Below, one piece after another: positions 41,588 through 52,415 of a stretch of DNA of 64,000 bases. The translations under genes were made by a program, and so were the position numbers. A model generated the notes under the pieces. The model was given only the letters and a program-made list of their open reading frames with translations, made no database searches and had not been told where the DNA came from. The stretch is from positions 744,001-808,000 of the forward strand of contig NC_063261.1 in the NCBI RefSeq assembly GCF_019578655.1. The letters run 5' to 3'. Each line of letters starts with the position of its first letter. The first letter of the stretch is position 1. The DNA comes from Ricinus communis. Its lineage: Eukaryota > Streptophyta > Magnoliopsida > Malpighiales > Euphorbiaceae.

Positions 41588-43570
41588 ATGGCTGAAGAAC
41601 AAAATTCCATAGTACCCGAAAATGACAAAGATAAAGAGCCCATTGAGGATGGCTTTGCAGAATATGAAGTTTCCAAAAAGCGAGCAAAGACTACTTCATT
41701 TGTTTGGGAACATTTTGAGGTAATCAGAAACGATACAAATGGAGATGAAGCCAAAATGAAATGTAAGCACTGTAAGTCTATTTTGGGTGCTGCTACAAAA
41801 AATGGAACATCACATTTAAGGTGTCATTTAACTAAATGCTAAAAACATGGAAATGCATATATTAAACAATTTCTTATAGGTAGTGAAGTATTAACTGATG
41901 GGAGTAATTCTATAAAGAATTATAAATTTGATCATGATGGATTGTGCCATTGCATTAGCATGTTTGTTGTTGAAGGTTCTCATCCTTTTACTATTGTGGA
42001 AGAAAAGGGTTTTAGGTGCATGTTGTGTAAGGCGTGTCCTCAATTAGAGCATATAGTAAGCATACTCTTAAAAGAGACATTCTTTCTTTGTATGTGAAAG
42101 AAAGGGATAACCTTAGAGAAATGATTTTCAATGCTCCTAGTAAAATTTGTTTGACAACTGATAATTGGAAGAGTCAACATACAAAAGTTGAGGATATTTG
42201 CATTACTGCTCATTTTATTGATGATAAGTGGAAACTACAAAAAGAGAATTTTGAGATTTAGAGCATTAATTCCACCTTATGACGGCTTGTGCATAGCTGA
42301 TGAGATTGACTTATTCTTATCTCAATGGAATTTAAAGCATAAAGTATTTTCAATCACTGCTGATAATGCTTCTTACAATGATACTATGATTTCTATCCTT
42401 AATGGTCGTCTCGCAATAAAAGAGTTTCTTGTATGTAATGGAGAGTTTTTTCAAATCCGTTGTTGTGCTCATATTTTAAACTTAATCGTACAATCGGGTT
42501 TGGATAGTATCAGTGATATTATTAATAAGATCAGAGAAATTATGAAGTATATTGATAAATCACAGATACGTAGAAAAAAGTTTTTTGATGTTGCAAAGAA
42601 AAGTTTTCACTTAGATGTTAGGAGAAGATTTAGGTTTGATTGTCCTACGAGATGGAATTCGACTTATATAATGCTTGATAATACTCTTTACTACAAGAAT
42701 GTGTTTGATTATTTTGGGAGTAGAAGTCATGTACTTAGATCTTATAAAATCTCAAAAATTGAATGGAAATATATTTATATGATTCATAAATTTTTGAAGG
42801 TGTTTTATGAAGTGACAATTATGTTTTCGGCTCATAACACTCCTACTTCAAATTTATTTTTTAGAGGAGTGTGGAAAATTCGTTCAAAGTTATTAGAAGT
42901 TGCAAATGAGCCATCTCACCTTCTATGCAATACTGCTAAGGCTATGCAACCTAAATTTGACAAATATTGGGCTAATTATAATGGAATTTTGAGTTGTGTT
43001 GCACTTTTAGATCCTATATGCAAAATTAATTTTTTGAAGTATTGTTATGGTAAAATATATAGGAAAGACCAAATGGATGAGATGGTAGAGAAAGTTGTGA
43101 CTACCCTTTGTAAGTTCTTTGATGAGTATAGACAAGAAACTAGTTCTAGTGTTGGAACTTCAGATGAGGAACCATCAAGTGGTGGCAATTTTGTTAGTGA
43201 CATAGGGGATGAGCAATTTGAAGATTATAAAGAATTTTTGGGTGAAACAACTACCATACATGGTAAGTCACAATTAGATCTTTATTTTGAGGAACTAACT
43301 TATAATTTGGCTGAAGATTTGGATGTTTTGGAGTTTTGGAATAAAAGTTCAATGAGATATCCCGAACTCTCAAAAATGGCACGCAATGTTTTATCAATTC
43401 CAGTTACAAGTGTTGCTTCGGAATCCGCTTTTAGCATTGGAAATAAGATCATTACTGCTTCTAGAAGTTCTCTTAATTCTAAGACGGTTCAAGCTTTAAA
43501 TTATCTCAAGGATTGGATTCGTGCGGAAGGTAATAAAAGTTGTTTATTTATAATTCAATCTATTTTCTGA
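41588..43570 (+). pseudogene. hAT transposase (BED finger, RNase-H-like core, dimerisation domain), lightly disabled
   Basis: Begins MAEEQNSIVPENDKDKEPIE. A BED zinc finger follows (VWEHFEVI near residue 39, KCKHCKSI, and the HLRCHL histidines). The core has LTTDNWKS near 42153 (first catalytic Asp) and FSITADNASYND near 42350 (second Asp). The middle domain includes PTSNLFFRGVW. The C-terminal hAT dimerisation domain contains SIPVTSVASESAFSIGNK with the conserved Glu. Length is about 650 codons, normal for plant BED-hAT (RICESLEEPER-like) proteins. Defects seen: a TAA stop at 41840, a one-base frameshift near 42041 and a compensating one near 42240. The large 3' segment 42188-43570 is open. 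Introns may follow at about 43530-43735. Confidence 0.9.
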
Positions 43571-43938
43571 ATTTTATTTTCAAAATTAAGTTTTATAATT
43601 GACTAATTTTTTTTTTTTGTGAATTTTTGTCTAGATTAAATTTGAATCTGATAGCTCAAGTTAGGATGATATTAGTGATATTAATGGTGAAGAAGAAACT
43701 GAAATTATGGATTTTTAGGTAAGTTTATTATTTATATATTGATTTAGCCTACTAGTTATTTTTATTTATATAAAATATTTATTAATTTAAATATTTTTTG
43801 TTTTGTAGGAAATGTGAATTTGCCTTGAAGGAGTTTTCATCTATATTATTGTTCTTTTATTTCAGTTTTTGGAGTTTTATTTAGATGGTTAAAAATATTA
43901 ATTGATGTTTGTATCTTTATTATCATGATGAACATGAT
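43571..43938 (+). other. hAT 3' coding tail or untranslated region
   Basis: Contains an acidic reading GEEETEIMDF before TAG at 43718, bounded by TTGTCTAG acceptor-like and GTAAG donor-like sites, which suggests small 3' exons. AT-rich otherwise. Confidence 0.4.
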
Positions 43939-43939
43939 T

Positions 43940-44036
43940 ATTGGGTTTAAATTTTTAATATTTGTGTTGAAATTGGGTTTAAATTTTGAATATTTGTGTT
44001 GAAATTGGGTTTAAATTTTGAATATTTGTGTTGAAT
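43940..44036 (+). repeat. Three tandem ~32 bp repeats in the hAT 3' region
   Basis: The unit ATTGGGTTTAAATTTTGAAT + ATTTGTGTTGAA is repeated three times with a few changes in the first copy. Confidence 0.85.
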
Positions 44037-44251
44037 TGTCGGCCGAGCTAGGTCAGGCCCGGCCCGAGCCCGCCCAGGCCCAGCCAATGAACAGAGGTTT
44101 AATAGTTGGCCTGGGCCGGGCTGGGCTTTTTAAAAAATTTTGGGCTCGGGCTTAGGTAGAGAGATATTAAAAAATCTTCAGGCTTGGGCGGGCTCGGGCT
44201 TGTTCAAAAAAAAGTCAGGCCCGGCCCAAGCCCAGCCCATGAACAGGTCTA
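44037..44251 (-). repeat. hAT right sub-terminal and terminal repeats
   Basis: GC-rich GGCCCGGCCC motifs occur throughout. The terminal AGCCCATGAACAGGTCTA (44234-44251) is echoed by an inner copy, AGCCAATGAACAGAGGTTTA near 44082-44101, about 150 bp inside. Confidence 0.75.
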
Positions 44252-44259
44252 GCAGAAAC

Positions 44260-45282
44260 AATAGAAGATAAAGAATTAGAAGGTGAAGCAAACATACCTC
44301 CCGTATTACAGTTTGCACCGTAGTGCGGGCCACTGCAAAACCCGCAGCGTTTCTGGGCTGCATGAACCGGCATCTGAAGCTAGTATAATTTCTTAGTCAG
44401 AAGCTCCACTTAAGCTGCCAAGGCTGTTGTGGAGTCTAGCTGGTTGACTACACCTTGCTTGACTAGCCGACTCCTAGAGGATTGCAGTTGGTAGTTATTT
44501 ATGGCCATTTCCTCTATCAGATTTTACGCCTGCTCTGGCATCTTACTGCTCAGGGCCCCACCTACTGCAGCGTCTACCATCTGCCTAGTAGCAAGGTTTA
44601 AACCGCTGTAGAAGGTTTGGACCTGCATCCATATTGGTAGTCCGTGGTGGGGGCAACACTGGAGCAAATCTTTGTACCTCTCCCAAGCATCGTACATGCT
44701 CTCATCATCGAACTACACAAAAGAAGATATATCATTTCTCAATTTAACAGTTTTAGTAGGAGAAAAATACTTATCTAAAAGAATTTCAACCAATGATCTC
44801 CATGTCATAATAGTGTTCGCTGGGAGTGACTGCAGCCATCTTTTCGCTCGGTCCCTCAGAGAAAAAGGAAACAGCCTCAATCGAATGGCATCATCAGTTG
44901 TTCCATTTATCTTGAAGGTGTCGCAGATCTCGAAAAAGTTGGCGATGTGAGCGTTTGGGTCCTCGCTCGGCAGTCCCCCAAATTGTACACTATTTTGGAC
45001 CATTTGTATAACCTTTGGCTTTATTTCGAACTTGTTGGCCGCCACAGGTGGTCGCAATATACTCATCTGTGTCCCCTCAAGAGAAGGTCTAGCAAACTCA
45101 TACATTGTCCTAGCTTCATCCACAACCCGGTTGTTGTCTCCCATCCTTGCTGGTCTATTCACAGGGGCTTCAAACTCTATCCGCGCCTCCTCTTCTTCTT
45201 GCATACACTTCTTCAACAAATGGAAGGATCGCTCTGGTTCAGCAAGAGGGTCTATAAGAGTAGGATTAGAGCTCCTGGTCAT
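44260..45282 (-). pseudogene. Athila-type gag, N-terminal and capsid part (broken)
   Basis: Starts at ATG 45282 (MTRSSNPTLIDPLAEPERSF), 145 bp inside the primer site. The capsid-like retrotransposon gag domain is at residues about 85-189 (FEICDTFKINGTTDDAIRLR, PFSLRDRAKRWLQSLPANTI, LLDKYFSPTKTVKLRNDI). An in-frame TAG at 44713-44715 stands where related gags read Gln before FDDES. Beyond it the text continues with WERYKDLLQCCPHHGLP and NNYQLQSSRSRLV, and ends in a zinc knuckle CGFCSGPHYGANC near 44310-44350. The hAT element cuts the gene at 44251; it resumes at 40471. Confidence 0.85.
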
Positions 45283-45427
45283 AAACTACCTGAAATGGAA
45301 AGGCAGCAACCAAAGAACACATGAATAAATACAATAATAAAGAATATATATAAAAAATGAAAAGATAGAAAATAAAAATGGCTAGATTAACGCAAACACA
45401 AATTCACTCTACTCCACACAAAAGTGT

Positions 45428-45445
45428 TCCCCGGCAATGGCGCCA
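45428..45445 (-). other. Primer binding site for tRNA-Asp
   Basis: The minus strand reads TGGCGCCATTGCCGGGGA, which pairs with the 3' end of plant tRNA-Asp (CCCCGGCAACGGCGCCA, from memory) with one mismatch, a C-to-T-type change. It is 6 bp from the LTR end. A tRNA-Asp primer is typical of Athila elements. Confidence 0.85.
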
Positions 45446-45451
45446 AAAACT

Positions 45452-46894
45452 TGATAAGCTATTTATGTAGCTACAATCTAAGGCAATGAACCTATCGATG
45501 CAGACTAGCACTAACAGTGAGTATCAAGGTCGTATTCTCGGGCAAGGGTGATCGTAGAACTACTACAGCGTCTTATGATATCTAACACTAACAAAATCAA
45601 TGAAGTTGCTATTCTATGATTAAATGTAAGCAACTAATTATCTAAATGTCAGACAGACTGAAAGGATTTCGTGAAACAATCAAAGGAAAAAGCAAACCCA
45701 AGGGGACCTAAGCTAGTTGGATTTTAGTGAAGGTAGAGATTATATTGATTACTAATTGTAATTACCCGTGGATGAATTTTTAATTGAATTCGGTTTCCCT
45801 CTCGAGATAATCAAATTCCTAAACCTAAGAATCTAACGTTGGAATCTTTTCCTAACGATCGATTATTAAATTAGCATTAAGCTTTAATCCGCCTCTATTA
45901 AGCTTTGTCAATTCTTAATCTGGCTAGTCAATTACCCTTATCTTTAAGTGATCATTAACCAGTTCTTGCTATTCAAATTTCCAATTACTAAATGAACTTC
46001 TCAATTACATAAAGCAATCTAAACACCATAACTCACAATGTCTCATGAATAATGTGATTTCTCATTAATAATAAAAGTAAGAAGAGACAAGCATTGATAT
46101 TCAAAGTCTCATAAACATTAAAAGCAATCCAACAACATAGGAACCTCAATGCGTTTAACAAATTTAGTTACTCATACTAATAAGCAACACAAAGTAAAGA
46201 ACAACTTTAGAAAAGTAAATTGAAAGCATGTACACCCTTCTTCTTCAAGTTGGATGAAAAACCCTAAATTCCCAATTCTGAATGATGAACCCTAAATTGC
46301 CTCTTGAATACCTCCAAATCTACTCTTGATCTTCAATTTGATGTTAAAACCAATGTAATCCTTCCTTCAATAGATGAAATAGTCTCCTAAAGTCGAATAT
46401 TGAAGTCTGAAAAAAGATGGCTTGTGCATGTATGTGTAAAATCAAGTCAGAAAATCCAACCTTAACTCAATAAATTGCATTTTCCTATATAAATCTCTAC
46501 AGCACGGCTATGGTCAAGCCCCGGGCCATGCTGGACCTCCGCGTCCCGCAACTTAAGGCTTTTTCTTGGTCATGCCCTCGCTGGTGCTAAGCCACCAGGG
46601 TCGTGGTGGCCTCGAAAACTGTGCCAAAATGGCACTCTTGAGGGTCAAGTGTTGATGGTTCAGCACGACCAGAGTCCAGGCCGTGCTCAACCTTGGAATG
46701 TTAGTCTTGCCCAATTTTGATGAATTTTGGTCCGTAATTGCGCGTATTTCCCTCGATTACTGATATTGTCCATCGATAATCACCTGAAACATTAAAGGAA
46801 CCAAAACACAGGTGATTCTGGCATAAAATAAGATAACTATGCACAAAAATGTAAGTAATTGGGCATATAAACATGTATAAAATGATGCACATCA
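45452..46894 (-). repeat. Athila-type 5' LTR (unrearranged)
   Basis: 1443 bp, from TGATAAGCTATTTATG to GATGCACATCA. The partner is the enlarged LTR at 25839-28751; a third relative is at 1891-3295. The CACGG/CCGTG hairpin block is at 46500-46690. Confidence 0.88.
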
Positions 46895-47177
46895 CATGTT
46901 TATAGGGAATAGCCCGCTAAACAATAAAATTAAAGACAAAGATACATAAATAAGGAAGTTAGTTTGCGACTCCATCTCTGGATGTGGCGAAGCTTCCTTA
47001 TGGAGTCGAGAAAAATCACTCAATTAGTAAAAATATCCCGGTGAATTACCCGGGTGGCGACTCTAAAATCTTTGCGCTAGTCTCTATGGTTAGTTAGCGT
47101 GTTCCTTTTAGGTTGTAAAGTATTGTAGTGCCTTAGTCGCTAAAGACACTTGGGTGTGTGTCGGAAACCACTGTCCA
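46895..47177 (+). repeat. Tat-type LTR B, last segment
   Basis: Continues LTR B after the Athila element. It aligns with 11125-11404 of LTR A and 60590-60869 of LTR C, including GGGTGGCGACTC, AGTTAGCGTGTTC and the terminal ACTTGGGTG...ACCACTGTCCA. Confidence 0.8.
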
Positions 47178-47180
47178 TAG

Positions 47181-47198
47181 TGGCGACTTCGTTGGGGA
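47181..47198 (+). other. Primer binding site of the Tat/Ogre-type element (tRNA-Arg type)
   Basis: TGGCGACTTCGTTGGGGA sits 3 bp after the LTR end. The complement of a plant tRNA-Arg 3' end (from memory) is TGGCGACTCCGCTGGGGA, so two C-to-T changes separate them. This primer type is characteristic of Tat/Ogre elements and fixes the LTR orientation as plus. Confidence 0.75.
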
Positions 47199-47690
47199 TA
47201 AGAGAAGCTGATTCTAATGTATCTTGGTCGTTAATTTTATTATTTAATGAGTGATTCATGCATGATTTGCATTGTTCCTTTAGTCCCAATAGCCTTGATA
47301 GCATCGATTAATGGTTTTTTGGCTCCATTTAAACCTTGAAATTACGACACTAGCTAACCATCACTCATAATTAATGAGTCATGAGTAAGTATCCTTCATC
47401 GCATAGACTCTTGAGTGGGGAGACGAAACAAGGAAGGACACTTGTTATCCTTACCCAAGGCTCAACTCTTATAGTATTGGAAGGGCTCTAGTATGACACA
47501 GTCGAATATGGAAGAAACGGTATAATCTTAGGGATCGTGTCCAACATCATCGTAGGACGTGCCTCATAAGTGGCAATGGTGGATAAGCTACAGATATGAG
47601 TGCCCTTAGGACAGTGGGAAGGCTGCCCCTCCTCCAATTTCGATAATCGAGGAGGATTGGGTCGAAAAAATTGAAAACACAAAGGAAATA
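47199..47690 (+). mobile_element. Tat-type 5' internal leader remnant
   Basis: About 490 bp following the primer site with no convincing ORF. It ends where copia pol-end sequence begins (GAGTTAGATAGACAATAGAG). The rest of this Tat element (gag-pol) is absent from the window. Confidence 0.5.
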
Positions 47691-47957
47691 CTTAGACAAC
47701 AAGAGTTAGATAGACAATAGAGCCATTTTTTAAAAACCAAGGTCTCATCTACGATCTAAAATATTATATTGAAGCATTACCGATAAATGACTTATTAGTA
47801 AAATATAAAGATAAAACAAATACCCATTGAGGATAAAAAAAATTGATCCTCTAATAAAGCCGTTTGACCTAGCAAGAACATAATCATCATAAGAAAGAGT
47901 TCAGTATTGGATACCATGATGATTGGCTTTGATTGTGCTTTAGTGCAAGAGGGAGAT
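47691..47957 (+). pseudogene. Copia pol 3' end remnant with polypurine tract
   Basis: Aligns with about 57400-57658, the end of RNase H and the 3' internal region of the complete copy. No open frame. The purine tract AAGAGGGAGAT (47947-47957) touches the LTR start TGCTAGAGTATGCCC. Confidence 0.7.
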
Positions 47958-48257
47958 TGCTAGAGTATGCCCTAACAATAAGGAGTTGTAAGATGATCTA
48001 TGTTAATTTATACATCATATTGATGGCACAAATTTATACTAGAGGCATTGTTCGACTCTAATAGTATGATTTGTTAGGTATTATCAAGGAATAATCCAAA
48101 CTCTTAGAGATAAACACAATGGAATGTAAACATAAGTATAAATAAATTATAAATCGCGTTTAGAATGATAAGGTTCTCATTATATACGTTCCTAAACTTT
48201 GTTCATAGTCAATGTTTAATCAAGAATTAGATATTGATCGTTGGATATTGATTAAAT

Positions 48258-49886
48258 TGTAATACCCGTGATTTTAAATTTTAATTGCTTTAATTTTTAT
48301 CAGGGGTAATTTGGTAAATTTTGAAATTAGATCTATGATTGTAAAAAAGTAGTCAATTTTATTTACATTCACATTAGTTTTATTTAAAATACTTATTTCT
48401 ATTTAAATTGAGATTAATGTTACATTAAATATTGATGATTTATTTATTATATATGTATAAATAAATAAACAAAAAATAAAAATAATTTAGATAGGGGGTG
48501 TCATTGTAGCAACTTTTTAGGAAGGGGGACTTATTTGCATTTTTTCATCTTTTACTTTAAAAAAATATATTATTACAAGAAAAATCACCTATCCTTCTTC
48601 TTCTCTCTACTCAATGCCACATCCTCTCCCCCCACTCCCTTCCATTTCCGTCGCCCGCCCCTTCTTCCTAGTCGCCGCAAGCTCCTTCCTCTTCCCCCTC
48701 CCTCGCTGGCGTCGCCTCCTTTTTCTTCTTTCTTGCTGCCGATGACAAGTTGGAGGAAGGAAAGCTCCTCCCTTTCTACCGCCGCTAGAATGACCGTTTG
48801 CCACCATCCTTTCACCAATCTAACGCTGGAATTGTGCTCCTCATCATCGATAACCTAAAGCCCGCTCCTCCCCGTCGTTTTTCCTCCGCTAGCAGCATTA
48901 GAAGAGTCTCACTAGAGCAACTCCCTTCTCACAGTGATCTAGCGATTTTCGACAAGGGCTAGGTGGTGATTTTGGTGTTTTTGAACTCCTTAAAACTCAA
49001 GCTTCTTATAAGCGTTTTCAGATTCGAAATCCGACACCGTTGGCAGTACTGGCTTTCGGACCCCGGTATTTTTCGGACTCGCAAAATTTCAGGTTTCAGC
49101 TTGGTATAATTTTATTTAGACCTTCAAAATTATTTAAAATTATTAGAAAATATTTGGTGCATTAATTGTTAGTTATTAATAATTAATTAAATTATTTAGT
49201 TAATTAATATCATGATCTTAAAAATACTACAGATTAATTATAGAAGAAATTACTACCTTGTTGTGTAAATTGGGGCTGTGATTAATTTAATTAAATGTGA
49301 GGAACATATTTGTGTGATGTATCGTGAAATAATATTATTTTGTCGGATTGTCAATTATTGTATTGTGATTGGATTGTATGGCAAAGTTAGGAAAAATAAT
49401 GTAGTTTGGTGGTCCGACTCCTGTTAAATAATTGTGGAATATTTGAGGTGTAAGGGCTAAACATCCATATTTTAAGGGAGATTTTGCCGAATTTTCGGTA
49501 AAATTTCTGAGTCGGAATTCCTTAAGCAGTCTAATCTAGGAGTCTAGGCATAGGAAGATTTATGGATATTTTATTAATTCTATTATTTTCATGAATAGAT
49601 AATCCGTCAGTCCAGCCGGCTCCATCTGAAGCATAGGAGCAGACACCAGAACTTCGCAGAACTGTAAGCTAGAATCATATATTCTTCCGCTTATGTCATA
49701 TCTGCATTTTGATGAAAGTCTTAAATGAATAATTAATATGGTTATTTTCATAGTATAAGTATTATTAAATTTATTTTTATCTTCATTACTACTAATATTA
49801 ATAATATTGATAATAATTTTTGTTATTAATATTATTCTTATTATTATTATTACTATTTATGAAATCACCTTTATTTTCGTCTCAAC

Positions 49887-49917
<31 letters not shown>

Positions 49918-50894
49918 TTTATTATCGTTACTATTGTTGTTGTTTAAGTATTATAAATATTATAAATTTTTATGTATCATGTTACTTAAATTTTTATTGA
50001 TGCTAAAAATATATTGTGGCTCGGGATAAAACGGCAGTAGAACATGCCACCTGATGGGTTACATCAAGACCGCGTGTGCACTAATATTAATCCGAGATAG
50101 GTAGAAGTGGAATACTTTTGCAATGTGCCGTAGTCGAGCACAACTCTCTAGGCTTATAGGAATTTTGATTTGCCGGAGGAAGGTCCCTGGTCGAGCATTG
50201 CTCTTTGGGCGTCGACTGTATTAGAGATTAATTGACTAGGCTGGATATAAGGATCTTGGTCGAGCTTTGCTCTTTAGGCGCCAGTCTTATTGGAATAAGA
50301 GAGCCGAAAGGCTACTAGAATTTGAGGTTTAGGGTTCTGCTGAAGTGCTCGTCCCATATATGTTAAATTGCATTTTTCTTTTAAAAATTACGATATGACA
50401 TGCATTTATTATTTGTGATATTCTATACTATTAAATAGTTATTTTATATTTACAGTTGCTTTAATTTTGAGTATATGATTTTAACTCACTCCCGAGACTG
50501 ATGGTCTCAATTTAGATTTTTTAGGTGACAATTAGGTTCTCCGCCGACTCCTTGTTGCAGCCCGACTTCCTTTCCTCTTCGGGCTTATTGTAATTAAATC
50601 CTAACTTTGTATTTCATATTATTAGGAATTCTAGACTTTCTACAGTAGTGGACTTAGTACTATACATATTATCTTAGTCTGTTAAAGATTATGGAAAAAT
50701 TTCTAGTCACCTAGTTGAAGAATTAATTTAACTGTGTGATGATATGAGAATGAATTGTTGGTTTATTTAAGTAGTATATATTCATGCATGCGATTATCTG
50801 GATTTTTGGCTAGTTCAGCGTGCTACGGGTTTCAAAGGCCTTAAACCTACCCATTCATTAGCGCTGGTCACGGGCCCAAAATCAGTTTATGACA
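48258..50894 (+). mobile_element. Solo LTR, same family type as 31015-33826
   Basis: 2637 bp, from TGTAATACCCGTG to TTTATGACA. The flanks share AAAT (48254-48257 and 50895-50898). LTR 2 of the host copia element carries the uninterrupted site TCAAATGCTC at 57954-57963, which confirms both borders. Shared blocks with 31015-33826 include the CCTGGTCGAGCATTGCTCT repeats (50130-50290) and CACTCCCGAGACTGATGGTC. The CT-rich ORF-like stretch at 48590-48860 has no recognisable product. Confidence 0.88.
49887..49922 (+). repeat. (ATT)n microsatellite
   Basis: About twelve ATT units inside the solo LTR, within a wider AT-only zone at 49740-49960. Confidence 0.9.
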
Positions 50895-52403
50895 AAATGC
50901 TCGAGACTACCATAATGAGTTATCACTTACTTATGAAGTAAGCAATCTATCTCATAAGGTTGAGGAATATGGATTCTGAGATAAGCATATGGGTGCTTGT
51001 TACAAGAGCAAGTTCATTGACCACGACCTTACAAGTAGTCTATATGGAATACTAAGTGTCTATGGATAATACTCTTATGACAATCATGTAACACGTGATC
51101 CTTATACTTGAGATAATAGTGTATTATCTTATGTGAGGATTATTATACTTTGATACTATCGTATGTTCTCTTATCCATGGAGAGCTAAAGGGATAGTCAT
51201 TGGGTATATTAAAAGCTATATGCAGATAATAAGTTATTAATAAAGAATTTATTACCCAAGGTAATATGCCATAAGACCTTATCCTATTGATTGTTAATAT
51301 GCTTTAACATTGAAATCCTTGGCCAAGGTTGTATGAATGAAGATTATGAAAAGTGTTTCATAAATCTTATTCAAAATGTTATATGCAATTATCAAGAACA
51401 AATATGATTGGTTCAATTATAGAGTTGACACTTGCATCCATACTTTATGAATCAATTTGGATAAAAGTACAATGAAAGGATTGAATTACATTGTAAGATT
51501 ATTCATTACAAGGTTGATTAAAGCACTTTAATCATTCTTACACATTTAGGTGGTCATGATACTTTGCTAGATACCAATCATGATTTACGAATATGGATTA
51601 AGTTACATTAGAGAATTAACATTGAATTAAAAGAGTTTAATTCATAATCCATATTTATTGCCAACATGTTAGCAACCTTTAGAGTCACACACAAATAGGC
51701 TTTAAGTGAGGATTAAATGAGGCTTTAAGCTTTGGCTTAAGCTCATGTATATTAGGCCTAATTAAAGGTTAATTAATTAAGAGCTAATGGACCTTGTATA
51801 ATGGGCCTATGATGGGTTATTATCAATGGATTAGTTCTTATTTTAATTAAAGTCCATTTAAGAAAACAAACCCAACTTAAAGTAAGTTAGGATTTTATAG
51901 AGATCCTAAACATTTAAGGACTTTGATTAAAGGCCATATATAGAAAGAGATGCATATGGGGCAACAAGGGTAATGGTTGAAGGATGGTGTCACATCTAAG
52001 AAAGAAAAATTTATTCTATGAGATATATATCTTAGGTGAATCAATTAATAAGATTAATTAATTCATTCCCCTTTATTGGAACTAGCATTCAATCTCCAAC
52101 ATCTCTTCGCAATCTCCTAAAATTGGTTCAATGAGATATTTGCTTAGAAGCTTGTGTGGATCACTAAAAGAGCCTGATCACTTGAGTAGATTTAAAGTGC
52201 ATAAATCATTCTTAAAGAATTAAGAATCAATAAAGTAAGGACTCCTTGGATTGGCCAAAAACTCCTTATAAGCCTTTTCCATCTTTTGCTTATTTTGTGT
52301 GTTATGACTATTTTAATCAATAAGATCCTTGATAGGAATTGAGAAAAAGTTTAAATTATTTTTGTTACGCCTTTCCTTATGTTTTAATATCAATTTCCAA
52401 TAA

Positions 52404-52415
52404 TGGTATCAGAGC
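52404..52415 (+). other. Primer binding site for initiator tRNA-Met
   Basis: TGGTATCAGAGC, the standard copia primer site, 4 bp after the LTR end. Confidence 0.9.

Larger units (their letters stand above)
40472..44251 (+). mobile_element. hAT-superfamily DNA transposon
   Basis: 3780 bp, inserted in the Athila gag. The ends TAGACATGTTCATGGGC and (reverse complement of the right end) TAGACCTGTTCATGGGC form a TIR of about 17 bp, one mismatch. The flanks GTAGAAAC (40464-40471) and GCAGAAAC (44252-44259) are an 8 bp target duplication with one difference, the hAT hallmark. Both sub-terminal zones are rich in GGGCCGGGC / GCCCGGCCC. It encodes a BED-finger and hAT transposase with a few disabling mutations. 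Confidence 0.92.
25839..46894 (-). mobile_element. Athila-type Ty3/gypsy retrotransposon, near full length, with nested insertions
   Basis: A minus-strand element bounded by LTRs (25839-28751 and 45452-46894) and flanked by CATAT / CATGT (25834-25838 and 46895-46899), a 4 of 5 target duplication. It splits Tat LTR B. Minus-strand order: LTR, tRNA-Asp-type primer site, gag, protease, reverse transcriptase, RNase H, integrase, an Athila-specific 3' ORF, a non-coding A-rich 3' region, polypurine tract and LTR. Nested inside are a hAT transposon (40472-44251, in gag) and a solo gypsy LTR (31015-33826, in the 3' ORF). Without these it is about 14.4 kb. Confidence 0.85.
47958..52399 (+). repeat. 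Copia LTR 1 (split by a solo gypsy LTR)
   Basis: From TGCTAGAGTATGCCC to CAATTTCCA. Without the nested solo LTR (48258-50894) it is about 1.8 kb. The first 400 bp aligns with LTR 2 at 57659-58060. The right end is set by the primer binding site 5 bp further on. Confidence 0.8.

Noticed and set aside
44672..45328. Plus-strand open frames of 90-125 codons
   Set aside because: They are antisense shadows of the Athila gag, whose minus-strand reading has clear capsid motifs.
48535..48858. Pro/Ser-rich open frame of 107 codons
   Set aside because: It is a reading of a CT-rich tract in the solo LTR. The reverse strand is equally open, and no motif is present.
49820..50029. Leu-rich open frame of 69 codons
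   Set aside because: It is a translation of the ATT microsatellite and surrounding AT-only sequence.
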